Of a stretch of 64,000 nucleotides of DNA, positions 1 to 8,343 are shown piece by piece; within the stretch, counting starts at the first letter, position 1; each line of letters opens with the position of its first letter. The DNA is taken from the NCBI GenBank assembly GCA_903900335.1, contig CAIUMP010000021.1:152388-216387 (forward strand). Direction: 5' to 3'. The notes beneath the pieces were generated by a model, which was given only the letters and a program-made list of their open reading frames with translations, had not been told where the DNA came from and ran no database searches. The position numbers and the translations under genes are program-made. The DNA is from an uncultured Ignavibacteriota bacterium. Lineage in GTDB: Bacteria > Bacteroidota > Ignavibacteria > Palsa-1295.

Positions 1-1187
1 CACACGATGCACTTCTCCTTGTCGATCAACTCGAAGCGCGTCACGCACGCATCGCCCGCGAATTGATTGCGGATTCCGAGACTGTGGTAACCGTGCAGAA
101 TCAACTCCACTCTGTTTGGGAGGAAGTTCGCACCCTCGTGCGCGGCGTGCATCTTTTGAAGGAGCTTACACCTCGGAGTCGCGATCAATTTCAATCCGTA
201 GGGGAGCGGTGTTCTACTCGCATCTTTCAGGCCGCTCTTGCCGAGCGAGCTGGGACGAGCAAAACGCCAGTCCATTATTATGACGCTCGCGAGTTCTTCG
301 CAACCACTTCCGACTTCACCGCTGCACGTCCGCTTACTGGTGAGATCAAGAAGCGTATGCGGAAGATACACAATGCACTCGCAAAGGGCGCTGTCGGTGT
401 GTCGCAAGGATTTATCGGCTCGACCGCGGAGAATCAGGTTACGACAATTGGTCGCGGTGGATCTGATTTTTCGGCGGCGATTCAGGGTGTTGCAATTGAT
501 GCCGCAGAAATTCAGATTTGGACAGATGTCGCGGGCATTATGACCTGCGATCCACGCATCGCCCCTGCCGCAACTACCATCGACAAAATCTCCTTCAGCG
601 ACGCCAGTGAACTCGCATTCTTTGGCGCGAAGGTGTTGCATCCCGAGACGATCTGGCCGGCGGTTGAGGCGGGGATTCCCGTTCGTGTTCTTTCATCGAA
701 AGAGCCGGAGAATCCGGGGACGATCATCGTCGAAGACTGCGAGAGTGAAAGGCCGATAACCGGGATCGCAATTCGACGAACGCCAGTGCTTGTGAAGATC
801 ACATCGCGAAGTGCCGTGATTGATACTAGTATTCAAGCAGCGGCGTGGGAAGCGTTGGATCGCGAAGGCGTCGCGCCGCTTGCCGTATCGCTTGCGAGAG
901 ACTCCGCGCTCCTTGTCCTGGACAACATGCACGCCGTCCCTCGATTGCGTGCGATGCTCGAACATGTAGCGGATATTGAAATTGTCAGAGACCGTGCACT
1001 AATTACACTTGTTGGATCGGGACTCAAAACGCGGTCAGGAATTGCTGCGAGAATCTTCCGAGGCCTTGGACGTGCGAATTGTGAGATGGCCTCGTTCGGG
1101 GGATCGCAGACCTCGGTGAGTGTTGTGGTGCAGGATGATGTTGCTGCTCGGGTGGCGAAGCGGCTGCACGGGGAGTTCTTTGAATAG
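1..1187 (+). CDS. lysC: Aspartate kinase, 3' part (start lies upstream of the window)
   Basis: The gene is cut by the window edge and reads in frame from base 3. Aspartokinase phosphorylates L-aspartate, the first step towards lysine, threonine, methionine and diaminopimelate. Visible are the second half of the kinase domain, with the GRGGSDFSA motif, WTDVAGIMTCDPR and the FGAKVLHPETI segment that precedes the regulatory part, followed by two ACT-type domains (from about VLVKITSRSAV, and from ALITLVGSG to the end). The ACT pair normally binds the feedback amino acid, so allosteric control by lysine or threonine is expected but the effector cannot be read here. A TTG at 63 could be mistaken for a start, but the residues before it (VDQLEARHARIARELI) continue the family alignment. 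No homoserine dehydrogenase domain follows, so it is a monofunctional enzyme. Confidence 0.93.
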   Translation, partial: HDALLLVDQLEARHARIARELIADSETVVTVQNQLHSVWEEVRTLVRGVHLLKELTPRSRDQFQSVGERCSTRIFQAALAERAGTSKTPVHYYDAREFFATTSDFTAARPLTGEIKKRMRKIHNALAKGAVGVSQGFIGSTAENQVTTIGRGGSDFSAAIQGVAIDAAEIQIWTDVAGIMTCDPRIAPAATTIDKISFSDASELAFFGAKVLHPETIWPAVEAGIPVRVLSSKEPENPGTIIVEDCESERPITGIAIRRTPVLVKITSRSAVIDTSIQAAAWEALDREGVAPLAVSLARDSALLVLDNMHAVPRLRAMLEHVADIEIVRDRALITLVGSGLKTRSGIAARIFRGLGRANCEMASFGGSQTSVSVVVQDDVAARVAKRLHGEFFE

Positions 1188-1468
1188 GACCGCTTTAAAA
1201 AGGTAATCGCTGCTCGGATGTACATAACCTTGCAGCGATCGATGACTGAAGTGCGACGTATCGCACTGTTGTTGTAACCTCCGAGGAACGTTCGGCGGCC
1301 TTTTGGCGACAAGTCAATAGCTCTTGTCTCGGCAGCATTAGGAGTTCCTTCGGTACCTGTATTCCCTTGCCGTAGCAGCGGGAGTACAAAAATAGCATCT
1401 TGCTATTAATGAATCATTACGGTCGGATTGTGGAAAAGTTACGTTCTCCACGATGTCGCCGAAATGCT
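1188..1468. other. Intergenic spacer between convergent genes, no gene seen
   Basis: These 281 bases separate the aspartokinase stop from the stop of the minus-strand Omp28-like gene. I see no convincing coding frame, no strong T-tailed hairpin and no RNA gene. Short open frames here are shadows. Confidence 0.5.
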
Positions 1469-2515
1469 CTATTCTATTACCAATTTTGCATGATCGGCCT
1501 CTGTGCCGTCAACATACATTCGAACAATGTAGCATCCAGAAGCAAGTTTGCTGTCGTTCATCTCGACGGAAGTCTGTCCTTCACCGAGTCGTTGATTGTT
1601 GAGCACACGTACTTCGCGGCCAAGCATATCGGAAAGCGTGAGCCGAACATTGGCAGGGGACTGTAGCGTAAGCCAAAACTGAGCATGGCCGCCTGACGGG
1701 TTTCCCATCACGCGAAGCGCCGGTACGGGTTGGTTGGGAGTCGCGACCACACCGCTACCTCCAAGAGGAAGATTTGCAAGACTGACGGTGCCGATTGCTT
1801 CTACCTTCTTGGTGGCACCTTGATCATCCTGCAGCCATGCGACCGCTTGCATGTTGTCGGGATTCCATGTATCCAAATTCACATCGTCTTGGGTAGGATC
1901 GAAATGATAGGTGTACTCATCATTCCCAGTAGGGGTGAAGAGATACCCGTCTGGGGTAGGGAGCATTTCGCGAAAGATATTATCCCAAACTCCACTCGGT
2001 GGTACGCCCTGCGCCAGTGGATTGGCCTTGACGATCTTCGACTCCAGCAACGCAACATTCAAGCGCTGGGCGGATGCGATGCTATTCGTGTTCTTAACAT
2101 GTACATAGATGAGACCGGCAGCATCTTTGTAGGCCGTCACCGTGAGCGGAGGCAACTGCTTCGCGTTTGTACAATCCGATTCCCAGGTAGGCTCGCTGCC
2201 AACATCCACTTTCCCATTTACCGCAGCTACAGGATCTGCGGAAACGGCGTAGAAGTCACTTCGATAGAGTGTACTGCGTCCCTGGCGCGCGACCATGAAG
2301 AAAGGATCCGACGGGCTAGGGCTGGCATTGTGATAGTTGATGAGCACGATCTTCGGCTTATCAGATAGATAGTCCTCGAATGTAAGGTCCGCGATCTTAC
2401 AATTTGCGCAGTCGAAATTGCTAAACAATTCGGCAAGAACCGTCGGCTGCTGGGAGCGGGAAAAAGAAGGCAGGGCCAGCATGACTAATGCCGACAAGAG
2501 GAATGTCCGTCTCAT
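1469..2515 (-). CDS. Secreted Omp28-like thioredoxin-fold protein with T9SS C-terminal sorting domain
   Basis: A 348-residue exported protein. The N-terminus is a signal peptide (MRRTFLLSALVMLALPSFSRS, cleavage near residue 21). A thioredoxin-like segment follows, with ELFSNFDCANC carrying a CxxC pair near residues 35-38, as in the Omp28 family of Bacteroidota outer-membrane proteins. The C-terminal 75-80 residues have the form of a T9SS type A sorting domain: NPSGGHAQFWL, then the DMLGREVRVL turn, then LASGCYIVRMYVDG and a short basic/hydrophobic tail. This domain would direct export through the type IX system and anchoring on the cell surface. It lies 16 bases downstream of the barrel gene at 2532-4262 on the same strand and is probably co-transcribed with it. 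The substrate of the CxxC site is unknown. Confidence 0.8.
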   Translation of the reverse strand: MRRTFLLSALVMLALPSFSRSQQPTVLAELFSNFDCANCKIADLTFEDYLSDKPKIVLINYHNASPSPSDPFFMVARQGRSTLYRSDFYAVSADPVAAVNGKVDVGSEPTWESDCTNAKQLPPLTVTAYKDAAGLIYVHVKNTNSIASAQRLNVALLESKIVKANPLAQGVPPSGVWDNIFREMLPTPDGYLFTPTGNDEYTYHFDPTQDDVNLDTWNPDNMQAVAWLQDDQGATKKVEAIGTVSLANLPLGGSGVVATPNQPVPALRVMGNPSGGHAQFWLTLQSPANVRLTLSDMLGREVRVLNNQRLGEGQTSVEMNDSKLASGCYIVRMYVDGTEADHAKLVIE

Positions 2516-2531
2516 AGTGTGTATCGAAAGA

Positions 2532-4262
2532 TCAGATCTGACTGGTTAACGAAATGCGTATTCCCTTGAACGGCGGTACGACGCGGCAAATTCCACCCGT
2601 GCAGTTGATTCCGCCACGTTCGGAGCCGTAGGAGGTGAGCAGCGTGTGAGAGCCGCCGAGCCGGAGAGAGACGAATCCTTGAAACCACGAGTCTTCGATG
2701 TGATAGGGCATATTCTCGTATTGAACGGAGAAGTCAGCCAATCCGCCGAATGTAATAAGAGGATTGAATGAGTATTGAAGTGTCAGAATGTCGTTCAGGG
2801 TCCGCTTGTCCGGGTGTGGTCTCGATTGATCATATGACCACTGGTGCTCCAGGATTGCCAGAACGCTCTGGTTAGGAGCAGTCATATACTGCAATTTTCC
2901 TGCGATCGTGGTCTCCATTTTCATTTCCGCGGAGGTATCGGCGTAACTGTACGTTATGACCTCGCTTCTGCGGTGCAAAGCAATGCGGGCATAGTTGAGG
3001 TCATTGTTTGGGTCGAACTCCCACTCGGCCTCGGCGAAGCTCTCCCAGAACGGGTAGAAGCCACGGTCCGTGATGCGAGGGAAGAGGTTGGTGCTATCTA
3101 CGAGGAGGCTAGCATTAGGACGTAATCGCTTGCGAACCGAGTCATAATACCACGCGCCATATTTGTCATGACTGCTGGATGCCGCTCCGTATAGATTTAT
3201 CGTTACATGCGGGATTGCTGTGATATTCGCTTCGGCCTGCATGCCGACTTCATCATCAAACATAACGGCGTGAGTAGAGCGGGATATCGTGGTGTAGGTG
3301 AAATCCTTATACACCTCCGGTGGGCTGGAAAGAGGGGACTTGCTGAAAGCACCCTCGTAGATATCGCCGCGATTGTGGAGGAAGTAGCTGTAGTTTTTGT
3401 ATTCGAGTGTCAAACCGAATATGTCATTCGAGTAGCTAAATGCGCCATACGTCGCGTGTCCGGTATGATTGGTGTCAACCGCCGTGCCGTTGACCTCCAT
3501 CACATGGGTCCGGTTCTCGGTCCAATCGAGATGGGCAGCGAAGTCGCCAAGATTGAGTTCAGTATAGACTTCCGGCTGGTTGGTTTGGTTGGAGAAGGTC
3601 CTGCCGGTGTTAAGATAATCGCCATTGTCGGAGGCTTCGAGGAAGGAGCCACCGACCAGCACCTTCCGCTTGAAGAAGCCAAGCTCTGCGTTGGCTGCGC
3701 GAGCCGAGATGTGCTGCGCGAGGATGGTCGTGTCAGAACTCGAAAGTGGCACAGGATAGAAGTCGGTCTTGCCACCGACGCCTTTTAGGCCTACGGAAAC
3801 CTCTGTGCCGATCCAATCCTTCGGAATTTTCACATCACCTTTGGCAGATACGCCGTCGAGCCACGAATCGTAATTCAAGGGACGTGACTCAAACAGATTC
3901 ACGGAGAGTCCACGACCGAATAGTGCGTTGACGTCTCCACCTTGGATTTCCAGTTGGTCCTTGCGGTAGGTGATCCAACGGCGGCGGAATGCTTTGTCAT
4001 TGTATGAGCGGCCGACTTCGCTCGGGTCATCCATCTCATATCGGAGACCCACGGAGAAATTCTGGAAGAAGATTCGCGCATTGGCAATTTCCTCAAAATA
4101 GCGTTTATCGGACTCGTTGCCAAGCGCGTCGCTGGTCGAGCCGGAGCCTACGCGGAGCGTATTCGAGCCCGTTGCATGGACGGCATCGGGCTCCTGCGCG
4201 AGTGCGTGTCTTGTCGGAGCGAGAACGAATGCTAATGCTAATAGAACTATGGCGATCTTCAA
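2532..4262 (-). CDS. Outer-membrane beta-barrel protein (DUF6029-like)
   Basis: A 576-residue protein with a clear signal peptide (MKIAIVLLALAFVLAPTRHALA). The rest is rich in alternating hydrophobic and polar stretches with aromatic residues, typical of strands in a large outer-membrane barrel. The segment ARIFFQNFSVGLRYEMDDPSE and the following GGDVNALFGRGLSVNLFE strand-turn resemble DUF6029-type proteins of Bacteroidota. The family assignment is from memory and moderately sure. The protein ends GIRISLTSQI, a strand-like end, and has no T9SS sorting domain. It is the first gene of a two-gene unit with the downstream Omp28-like T9SS cargo, so the two may act as an outer-membrane and surface pair. 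No ligand can be inferred. Confidence 0.7.
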   Translation of the reverse strand: MKIAIVLLALAFVLAPTRHALAQEPDAVHATGSNTLRVGSGSTSDALGNESDKRYFEEIANARIFFQNFSVGLRYEMDDPSEVGRSYNDKAFRRRWITYRKDQLEIQGGDVNALFGRGLSVNLFESRPLNYDSWLDGVSAKGDVKIPKDWIGTEVSVGLKGVGGKTDFYPVPLSSSDTTILAQHISARAANAELGFFKRKVLVGGSFLEASDNGDYLNTGRTFSNQTNQPEVYTELNLGDFAAHLDWTENRTHVMEVNGTAVDTNHTGHATYGAFSYSNDIFGLTLEYKNYSYFLHNRGDIYEGAFSKSPLSSPPEVYKDFTYTTISRSTHAVMFDDEVGMQAEANITAIPHVTINLYGAASSSHDKYGAWYYDSVRKRLRPNASLLVDSTNLFPRITDRGFYPFWESFAEAEWEFDPNNDLNYARIALHRRSEVITYSYADTSAEMKMETTIAGKLQYMTAPNQSVLAILEHQWSYDQSRPHPDKRTLNDILTLQYSFNPLITFGGLADFSVQYENMPYHIEDSWFQGFVSLRLGGSHTLLTSYGSERGGINCTGGICRVVPPFKGIRISLTSQI

Positions 4263-4775
4263 GGGCTTCCCTCTTTTCGATAAGTTGAACTCAACAATTC
4301 TCGCAAAAATAAGGAAGTCTTGGGTGGAAGGCGTGTTTTTGCGGTTTTTGCTCTAGCAGACAATCGAGCCAAATTGAAAAGGATGCACGATCACCAAAGG
4401 GTGCAGTACCTTCTGAAGGTAGGTAATATTCAGCGTTTCGCCGCCTAATTAGTCCATCGTGCGATCCACGGTGCTACAATATTCCATCAAAAATCATAAC
4501 TCGAAGCCTGTCAGAGCTGCTAGACGCCTAGCGGTTTGACCCTTCCTCATTGTGTAATTATGAATTCTGTTGGCGCAGGGTGATTCATCGAACTGTTAAA
4601 ATCTACGCGCCGTTAATCGCTCACCGTCAGGAAGGGCAAGTCGTGATAAGAAATACGACGCGCCATGTTGGTCAATAAGTGATCCGTCATCACTTTCCGT
4701 CAGTGTATTTATAGTCTCGGTACGCATGCTCGCGTGTTTTCGGTTGCGGGCTCCGAGTTTTGCCATTAGCATTGT
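4263..4775. promoter_or_regulatory. 513-base divergent intergenic region, presumed promoters for both flanking genes
   Basis: This AT-rich stretch separates the start of the minus-strand barrel gene from the start of the plus-strand esterase, so it must hold promoters in both directions. A loose minus 35/minus 10 pair (TTGACC, 17 bases, TATGAA) can be read on the plus strand around 4536-4565, but I do not regard it as proven. No coding frame or RNA gene is supported. Confidence 0.4.
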
Positions 4776-5894
4776 ATGCGCTCGTTGGTTTATGCGGCAC
4801 TGATCGCCGCGGTAGTATTTGGGTTACACATCGCTTGTGGTACTGCGCTAGCGCAGGAGGATTCCTATTATCCGCCTGTTCGTAACGCTTGGCACGATGC
4901 AGGCTTTGCTGAAACCCACGGCGACTGGCTTGGAGCTGCCAAGGCTTATCAAAAGGCAATCGACCAAAGCTCACCGCTGCCACTACATATTCGGGAGTGG
5001 TTTCGTGGCACTGCCGCGTACGGCATCGCCCGATGTGCGGCACGGATGAATGATCCCAAAAGTGCTCGTGCCTATTTAGCATATGCGTTCGATCACCATT
5101 TCTGGAATTCCTCGCTTATTAAACTGGATTCCTGTGCCGTCGCTGTTTGTGGAGCAACCTGGCTGGACTCATTAGCAGTGTATTGGAGAGAGGTCTGCAA
5201 CAAGGAGCAGTTAAATTGGCGTACGCAGGATCCGTTCATATTCTATCCAACAGGATACGACTCCACTGCCCGCTGGCCGCTGCTTATCGCGATGCATGGT
5301 GGCAACGGCAACTATGAGAACTTTGCAGAGTACTGGCGGCCTATGGCAACGGTGCTACACGCTGTCATTGTAGTGCCACCAGGCGAGGTGCGGGAATCGG
5401 AAATCACGAACTCGTGGGGGGCCGATATGAAGTACGTGGAGAAGCCCATCCTTGGGATTGCGAAGGCGATGATCGCGAAGCACCTTGTGGACTCTTCAAA
5501 AATTTATCTTACTGGGTTTTCACAGGGTGCCCAAGCGTCGATCGAACTGGCCGTTTTGCATCCAGAGATTTTCCGAGGTGCAATCGCAATGGCAGGCTTT
5601 ACCTCGGACCGTCCAACCGACAGCGCGCTGCAAGTCGCACGCAAGCGCGGGACGCGCATTTATGCATTCACTGGCGAGTTCGAAGATCCAACGTTTCGCA
5701 AACAGATTGAAGATGCGCATACAGTTTGCCTCAGGAATGGAATTGCCTTCGAATGGATGATTGTGCCTGGAATGATCCACCAAGTGCCAGTCGATTTCCA
5801 AACGCGGTTCCCGCCAGCGTGGGACTGGATTCAAGGACAGCAGAGGGCGGGTGTATCTATTGAACCAAGCAGCGTTCAAAGGGGTCAGAACTGA
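4776..5894 (+). CDS. Secreted alpha/beta-hydrolase (carboxylesterase/dienelactone hydrolase type)
   Basis: A 372-residue protein with a signal peptide ending near LAQED (about residue 28), so it acts in the periplasm or outside. Residues about 40-130 look helical, with a TPR-like stretch (GDWLGAAKAYQKAI; KSARAYLAYAFDH). The second half is an alpha/beta-hydrolase: LLIAMHGGNGNYENF forms the oxyanion region, GFSQGAQAS is the nucleophile elbow with catalytic Ser, and GEFEDPTF and PGMIHQVP supply the likely acid and His. The arrangement fits phospholipase/carboxylesterase or PHB-depolymerase-like enzymes; the natural ester is unknown. The start at ATG 4776 sits directly before the hydrophobic signal core. 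The gene converges on the membrane-protein gene at 5906. Confidence 0.75.
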   Translation: MRSLVYAALIAAVVFGLHIACGTALAQEDSYYPPVRNAWHDAGFAETHGDWLGAAKAYQKAIDQSSPLPLHIREWFRGTAAYGIARCAARMNDPKSARAYLAYAFDHHFWNSSLIKLDSCAVAVCGATWLDSLAVYWREVCNKEQLNWRTQDPFIFYPTGYDSTARWPLLIAMHGGNGNYENFAEYWRPMATVLHAVIVVPPGEVRESEITNSWGADMKYVEKPILGIAKAMIAKHLVDSSKIYLTGFSQGAQASIELAVLHPEIFRGAIAMAGFTSDRPTDSALQVARKRGTRIYAFTGEFEDPTFRKQIEDAHTVCLRNGIAFEWMIVPGMIHQVPVDFQTRFPPAWDWIQGQQRAGVSIEPSSVQRGQN

Positions 5895-5905
5895 CTACCA
5901 GACCG

Positions 5906-7660
5906 CTACCTTCTCATCAACCAGATCTCACACGGGTAGCTGCCACGATTGAACTGTCCGATGAGCGAATCGTGAGCGCCCAGTAGGTTCGGATGGGAAG
6001 GCGTGATCCCGTGAAAGAATCTTCTGTCAAGGTCACTTTGCAGGAAAAGATACGCGTTTGGATCATCTCGCATCGCGTCAAGGACGCGTGGCACCATCAC
6101 CGTATCTTCGAGGTAGGCGTGACGAATGTCCCAACGCCCCAATATTTCAAAAACGTGGTAGACAAAGCCACCGTCGAAGGTATATTGCTCACGTAACTTT
6201 GTTGAGTCATCCATTGCCGTGATGGATGCTAGGTGGTCTTTTCCGTACAAACTATACAGCCCGGTAGCAAAGACCGCATTCTTCGGGAGGCTCGCTGCGG
6301 CCCATGCAAGCGCTTCATTTGCGTTGCGGCGAACATCTCGTGCCTCACGAAGCAGGTGCTCCTGTCTGGATAGCTTCGGGATGAATCCGACAATGCTGAA
6401 GGACTCGCCGAGAACAAGCGCTGTGAGTATCAGTTTTCGGATCGGGGGAGAGATGGTCGGAGAATGCAACGCCGTATGAAAATCCTCACCCCACACGCAC
6501 CACGCCCAGCCAGCGAGAATGATGGAGAGCATGGCGATCTCCGTCAGTTGCGTTTTGACGACCTGAATGGTGATGAGCAACGTCGCGGTCGCCAGCAGTA
6601 TGCAGGCGAGGAATGGCAGTAGGCGCCGGACCCGCTGCATTTCAGGGTTTGGATAGACCGCGAGTGCAGTAAGTGCAAAGACCAAGAGCGGCAATGCAAA
6701 GAGAATGTTTGAACAGCAGGACAGGGTTATCGCAGCAGCAATTGCGTTAACCAAAAGGAATATGATTAGTCCATTTCCAAAGCGCAAGTAGAGGAATGAA
6801 CTTGTCGCAGCATAAAGGATGGGGAAGCACAAGAAGATACGGGGAGCTACGTTGAGATAGATCCCGCTATAATAACTCAGGCGTTCTCGAATCAGCGAAG
6901 CAATATTCGGATCAGAGAAGGGCACGAAGCGATTGGTGCGTGTAGGTGAGACGAGGATGATGTAGAGTGTGACAATGGAAAGAGTTGCGTACCCGGCAAT
7001 AGCCGCCCACTTCACCGTCTTCGATTTTGATTTCCACTCTGCAAAGATGGAATGACGCTCCAAGGCAAGCGAGCCGATCAACACGACATGAACCAGCACG
7101 AGTGCGGGTTCCTTCGACATCACTGCAAGTGAACCGGATGCCATTGCAAGCAGCCAGAATTTGAGACGTGCTTCGTAGAGTCCCCGAAGGCCGAAGTACC
7201 ATGCGGGCGCGGTGAAAGCGAGTTCGAGGCCGAAGGTGAGGTCGCTGTACCAGAAGAAGACGTTGAGGATGGCGGTAAAGGCGATCCAGTACAATCCAAT
7301 TGAGATTTGCAGAGCGAACCAACGCTCTGCGAGATAGCGAGCTGTGAGGCCCGTGAAGGTGAGGCCGATGAGAAGAGAAACGGTGAGTGTCAACTGCCAC
7401 CAGAACGGATGCGCCCAACCGGCGAGATGTGTCAGCACATAAGCCGTCAACGCATAAATCGGGCGGACACTGTTGACGATCTGGCCTTGAATCGGATCGA
7501 ACGCATCGAGCGCCGGATGCTTTGTGGCCCACTCCATGAGCAGCACATCATCCAAGCGGAAGGCCATGAGGTAGCGCGTCGTGAAGAGCACGGCGATACC
7601 GATTCCGCCGAGGAGGAAGAGGAGGTCGGAGAGTTGTTTCGCGCGGGAGGTGGGTTTCAT
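5906..7660 (-). CDS. Polytopic membrane protein, glycosyltransferase-like (GT39/PMT-like architecture)
   Basis: A 584-residue protein with roughly ten or more hydrophobic segments in the first three quarters, then a soluble C-terminal region of about 150 residues. The first loop contains FRLDDVLLMEWATKHP, an acidic motif after the first membrane segment, as in GT-C glycosyltransferases, where an Asp in this loop is catalytic. Such enzymes use polyprenyl-phosphate sugars to modify lipids or proteins at the membrane. It is 15 bases upstream of nothing coding on its 3' side, and its start lies 15 bases from the toxin gene stop at 7676, so it may be read through from the toxin-antitoxin promoter. 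The transferase role is inference from topology. Confidence 0.6.
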   Translation of the reverse strand: MKPTSRAKQLSDLLFLLGGIGIAVLFTTRYLMAFRLDDVLLMEWATKHPALDAFDPIQGQIVNSVRPIYALTAYVLTHLAGWAHPFWWQLTLTVSLLIGLTFTGLTARYLAERWFALQISIGLYWIAFTAILNVFFWYSDLTFGLELAFTAPAWYFGLRGLYEARLKFWLLAMASGSLAVMSKEPALVLVHVVLIGSLALERHSIFAEWKSKSKTVKWAAIAGYATLSIVTLYIILVSPTRTNRFVPFSDPNIASLIRERLSYYSGIYLNVAPRIFLCFPILYAATSSFLYLRFGNGLIIFLLVNAIAAAITLSCCSNILFALPLLVFALTALAVYPNPEMQRVRRLLPFLACILLATATLLITIQVVKTQLTEIAMLSIILAGWAWCVWGEDFHTALHSPTISPPIRKLILTALVLGESFSIVGFIPKLSRQEHLLREARDVRRNANEALAWAAASLPKNAVFATGLYSLYGKDHLASITAMDDSTKLREQYTFDGGFVYHVFEILGRWDIRHAYLEDTVMVPRVLDAMRDDPNAYLFLQSDLDRRFFHGITPSHPNLLGAHDSLIGQFNRGSYPCEIWLMRR

Positions 7661-7675
7661 TCGCAGAAGTTGGCT

Positions 7676-8005
7676 CTATCGAATGTTGCTGACCATTCGC
7701 GCGAGTGTCAAACTCACTGCATCCCTGTCCCGCTGCGTAAGTTGTCCGATGTCCTTCAAAATGAGACTTGATTCAAGCGAGACCAATTTACTCAAACGGA
7801 TGACGGAAGGGTACAACAGGCGAGAGGCTTTCCAATCCCGAATCGCGACCTCCCAATCACCGACGCGATCCTGACTCGTAATTCGTGTAAAGAGAATGTC
7901 TCCATCACTCTCCGGTAACAAAACAAGACCCGGTCGCCGTTTTGAACCAATCGCGTTCGTAAAAGGATAATCGAGAAGAACGATGTCTCCGAACTGATAC
8001 GGCAT
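7676..8005 (-). CDS. MazF/PemK-family toxin
   Basis: A 109-residue protein of the MazF/PemK endoribonuclease family, which cleaves mRNA at short sequences and is held inactive by its antitoxin. The N-terminal FGDIVLLDYPFTN followed by KRRPGLVLLPE is the family signature (GDIv.vdfPft...RPalVl), and FTRITSQ and the end of the protein match the fold. The upstream antitoxin stop codon TGA (8011-8009) is followed directly by GTG (8008) and ATG (8005), so the toxin starts at one of these and is translationally coupled. I chose ATG. The length (about 110) is normal for the family. Confidence 0.85.
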   Translation of the reverse strand: MPYQFGDIVLLDYPFTNAIGSKRRPGLVLLPESDGDILFTRITSQDRVGDWEVAIRDWKASRLLYPSVIRLSKLVSLESSLILKDIGQLTQRDRDAVSLTLARMVSNIR

Positions 8006-8008
8006 CAC

Positions 8009-8215
8009 TCAATAGTTATCGTAGTCAGCATCCTTCTCATTCGTATCCCGAAAGAACGACTCGATAGAAATCCGACGCCATGCCTCGTCGTCGGCGAGTG
8101 CTTCGCGTGAAGGAAAGACGACTACCTCAACATGCTCGCCCATCGGAAATGGCACGTCTTTCAGGATTAAACCACCATCCTTCTCGATAATTGTTTCTGC
8201 GTGATATGTGTGCAT
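8009..8215 (-). CDS. Putative MazE-like antitoxin
   Basis: A 68-residue protein immediately upstream of the MazF-type toxin. The open frame extends further 5', but the extension is low-quality sequence that overlaps the divergent gene's leader. The first sensible start is the ATG at 8215 (MHTYHAETIIEKDGG). Residues 8-35 (ETIIEKDGGLILKDVPFPMG and then EHVEVVVFPS) have the look of the short beta-rich DNA-binding part of AbrB/MazE-like antitoxins, and the C-terminal 30 residues are acidic, as needed to wrap the toxin. In such pairs antitoxin and complex repress their own promoter, which would lie in 8216-8343. Family identity rests mainly on context. Confidence 0.72.
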   Translation of the reverse strand: MHTYHAETIIEKDGGLILKDVPFPMGEHVEVVVFPSREALADDEAWRRISIESFFRDTNEKDADYDNY

Positions 8216-8343
8216 GATGGGATAACCGAGATGTCCCCGAAATACTTCCCAGAAGGACCTACGTACCAAATTACGTACTCCCCCTGCAACCAACCTGCTC
8301 CCCGCGTGTTTTCCAAAGCAGTTAAACATCGGAGACAAGAAGA

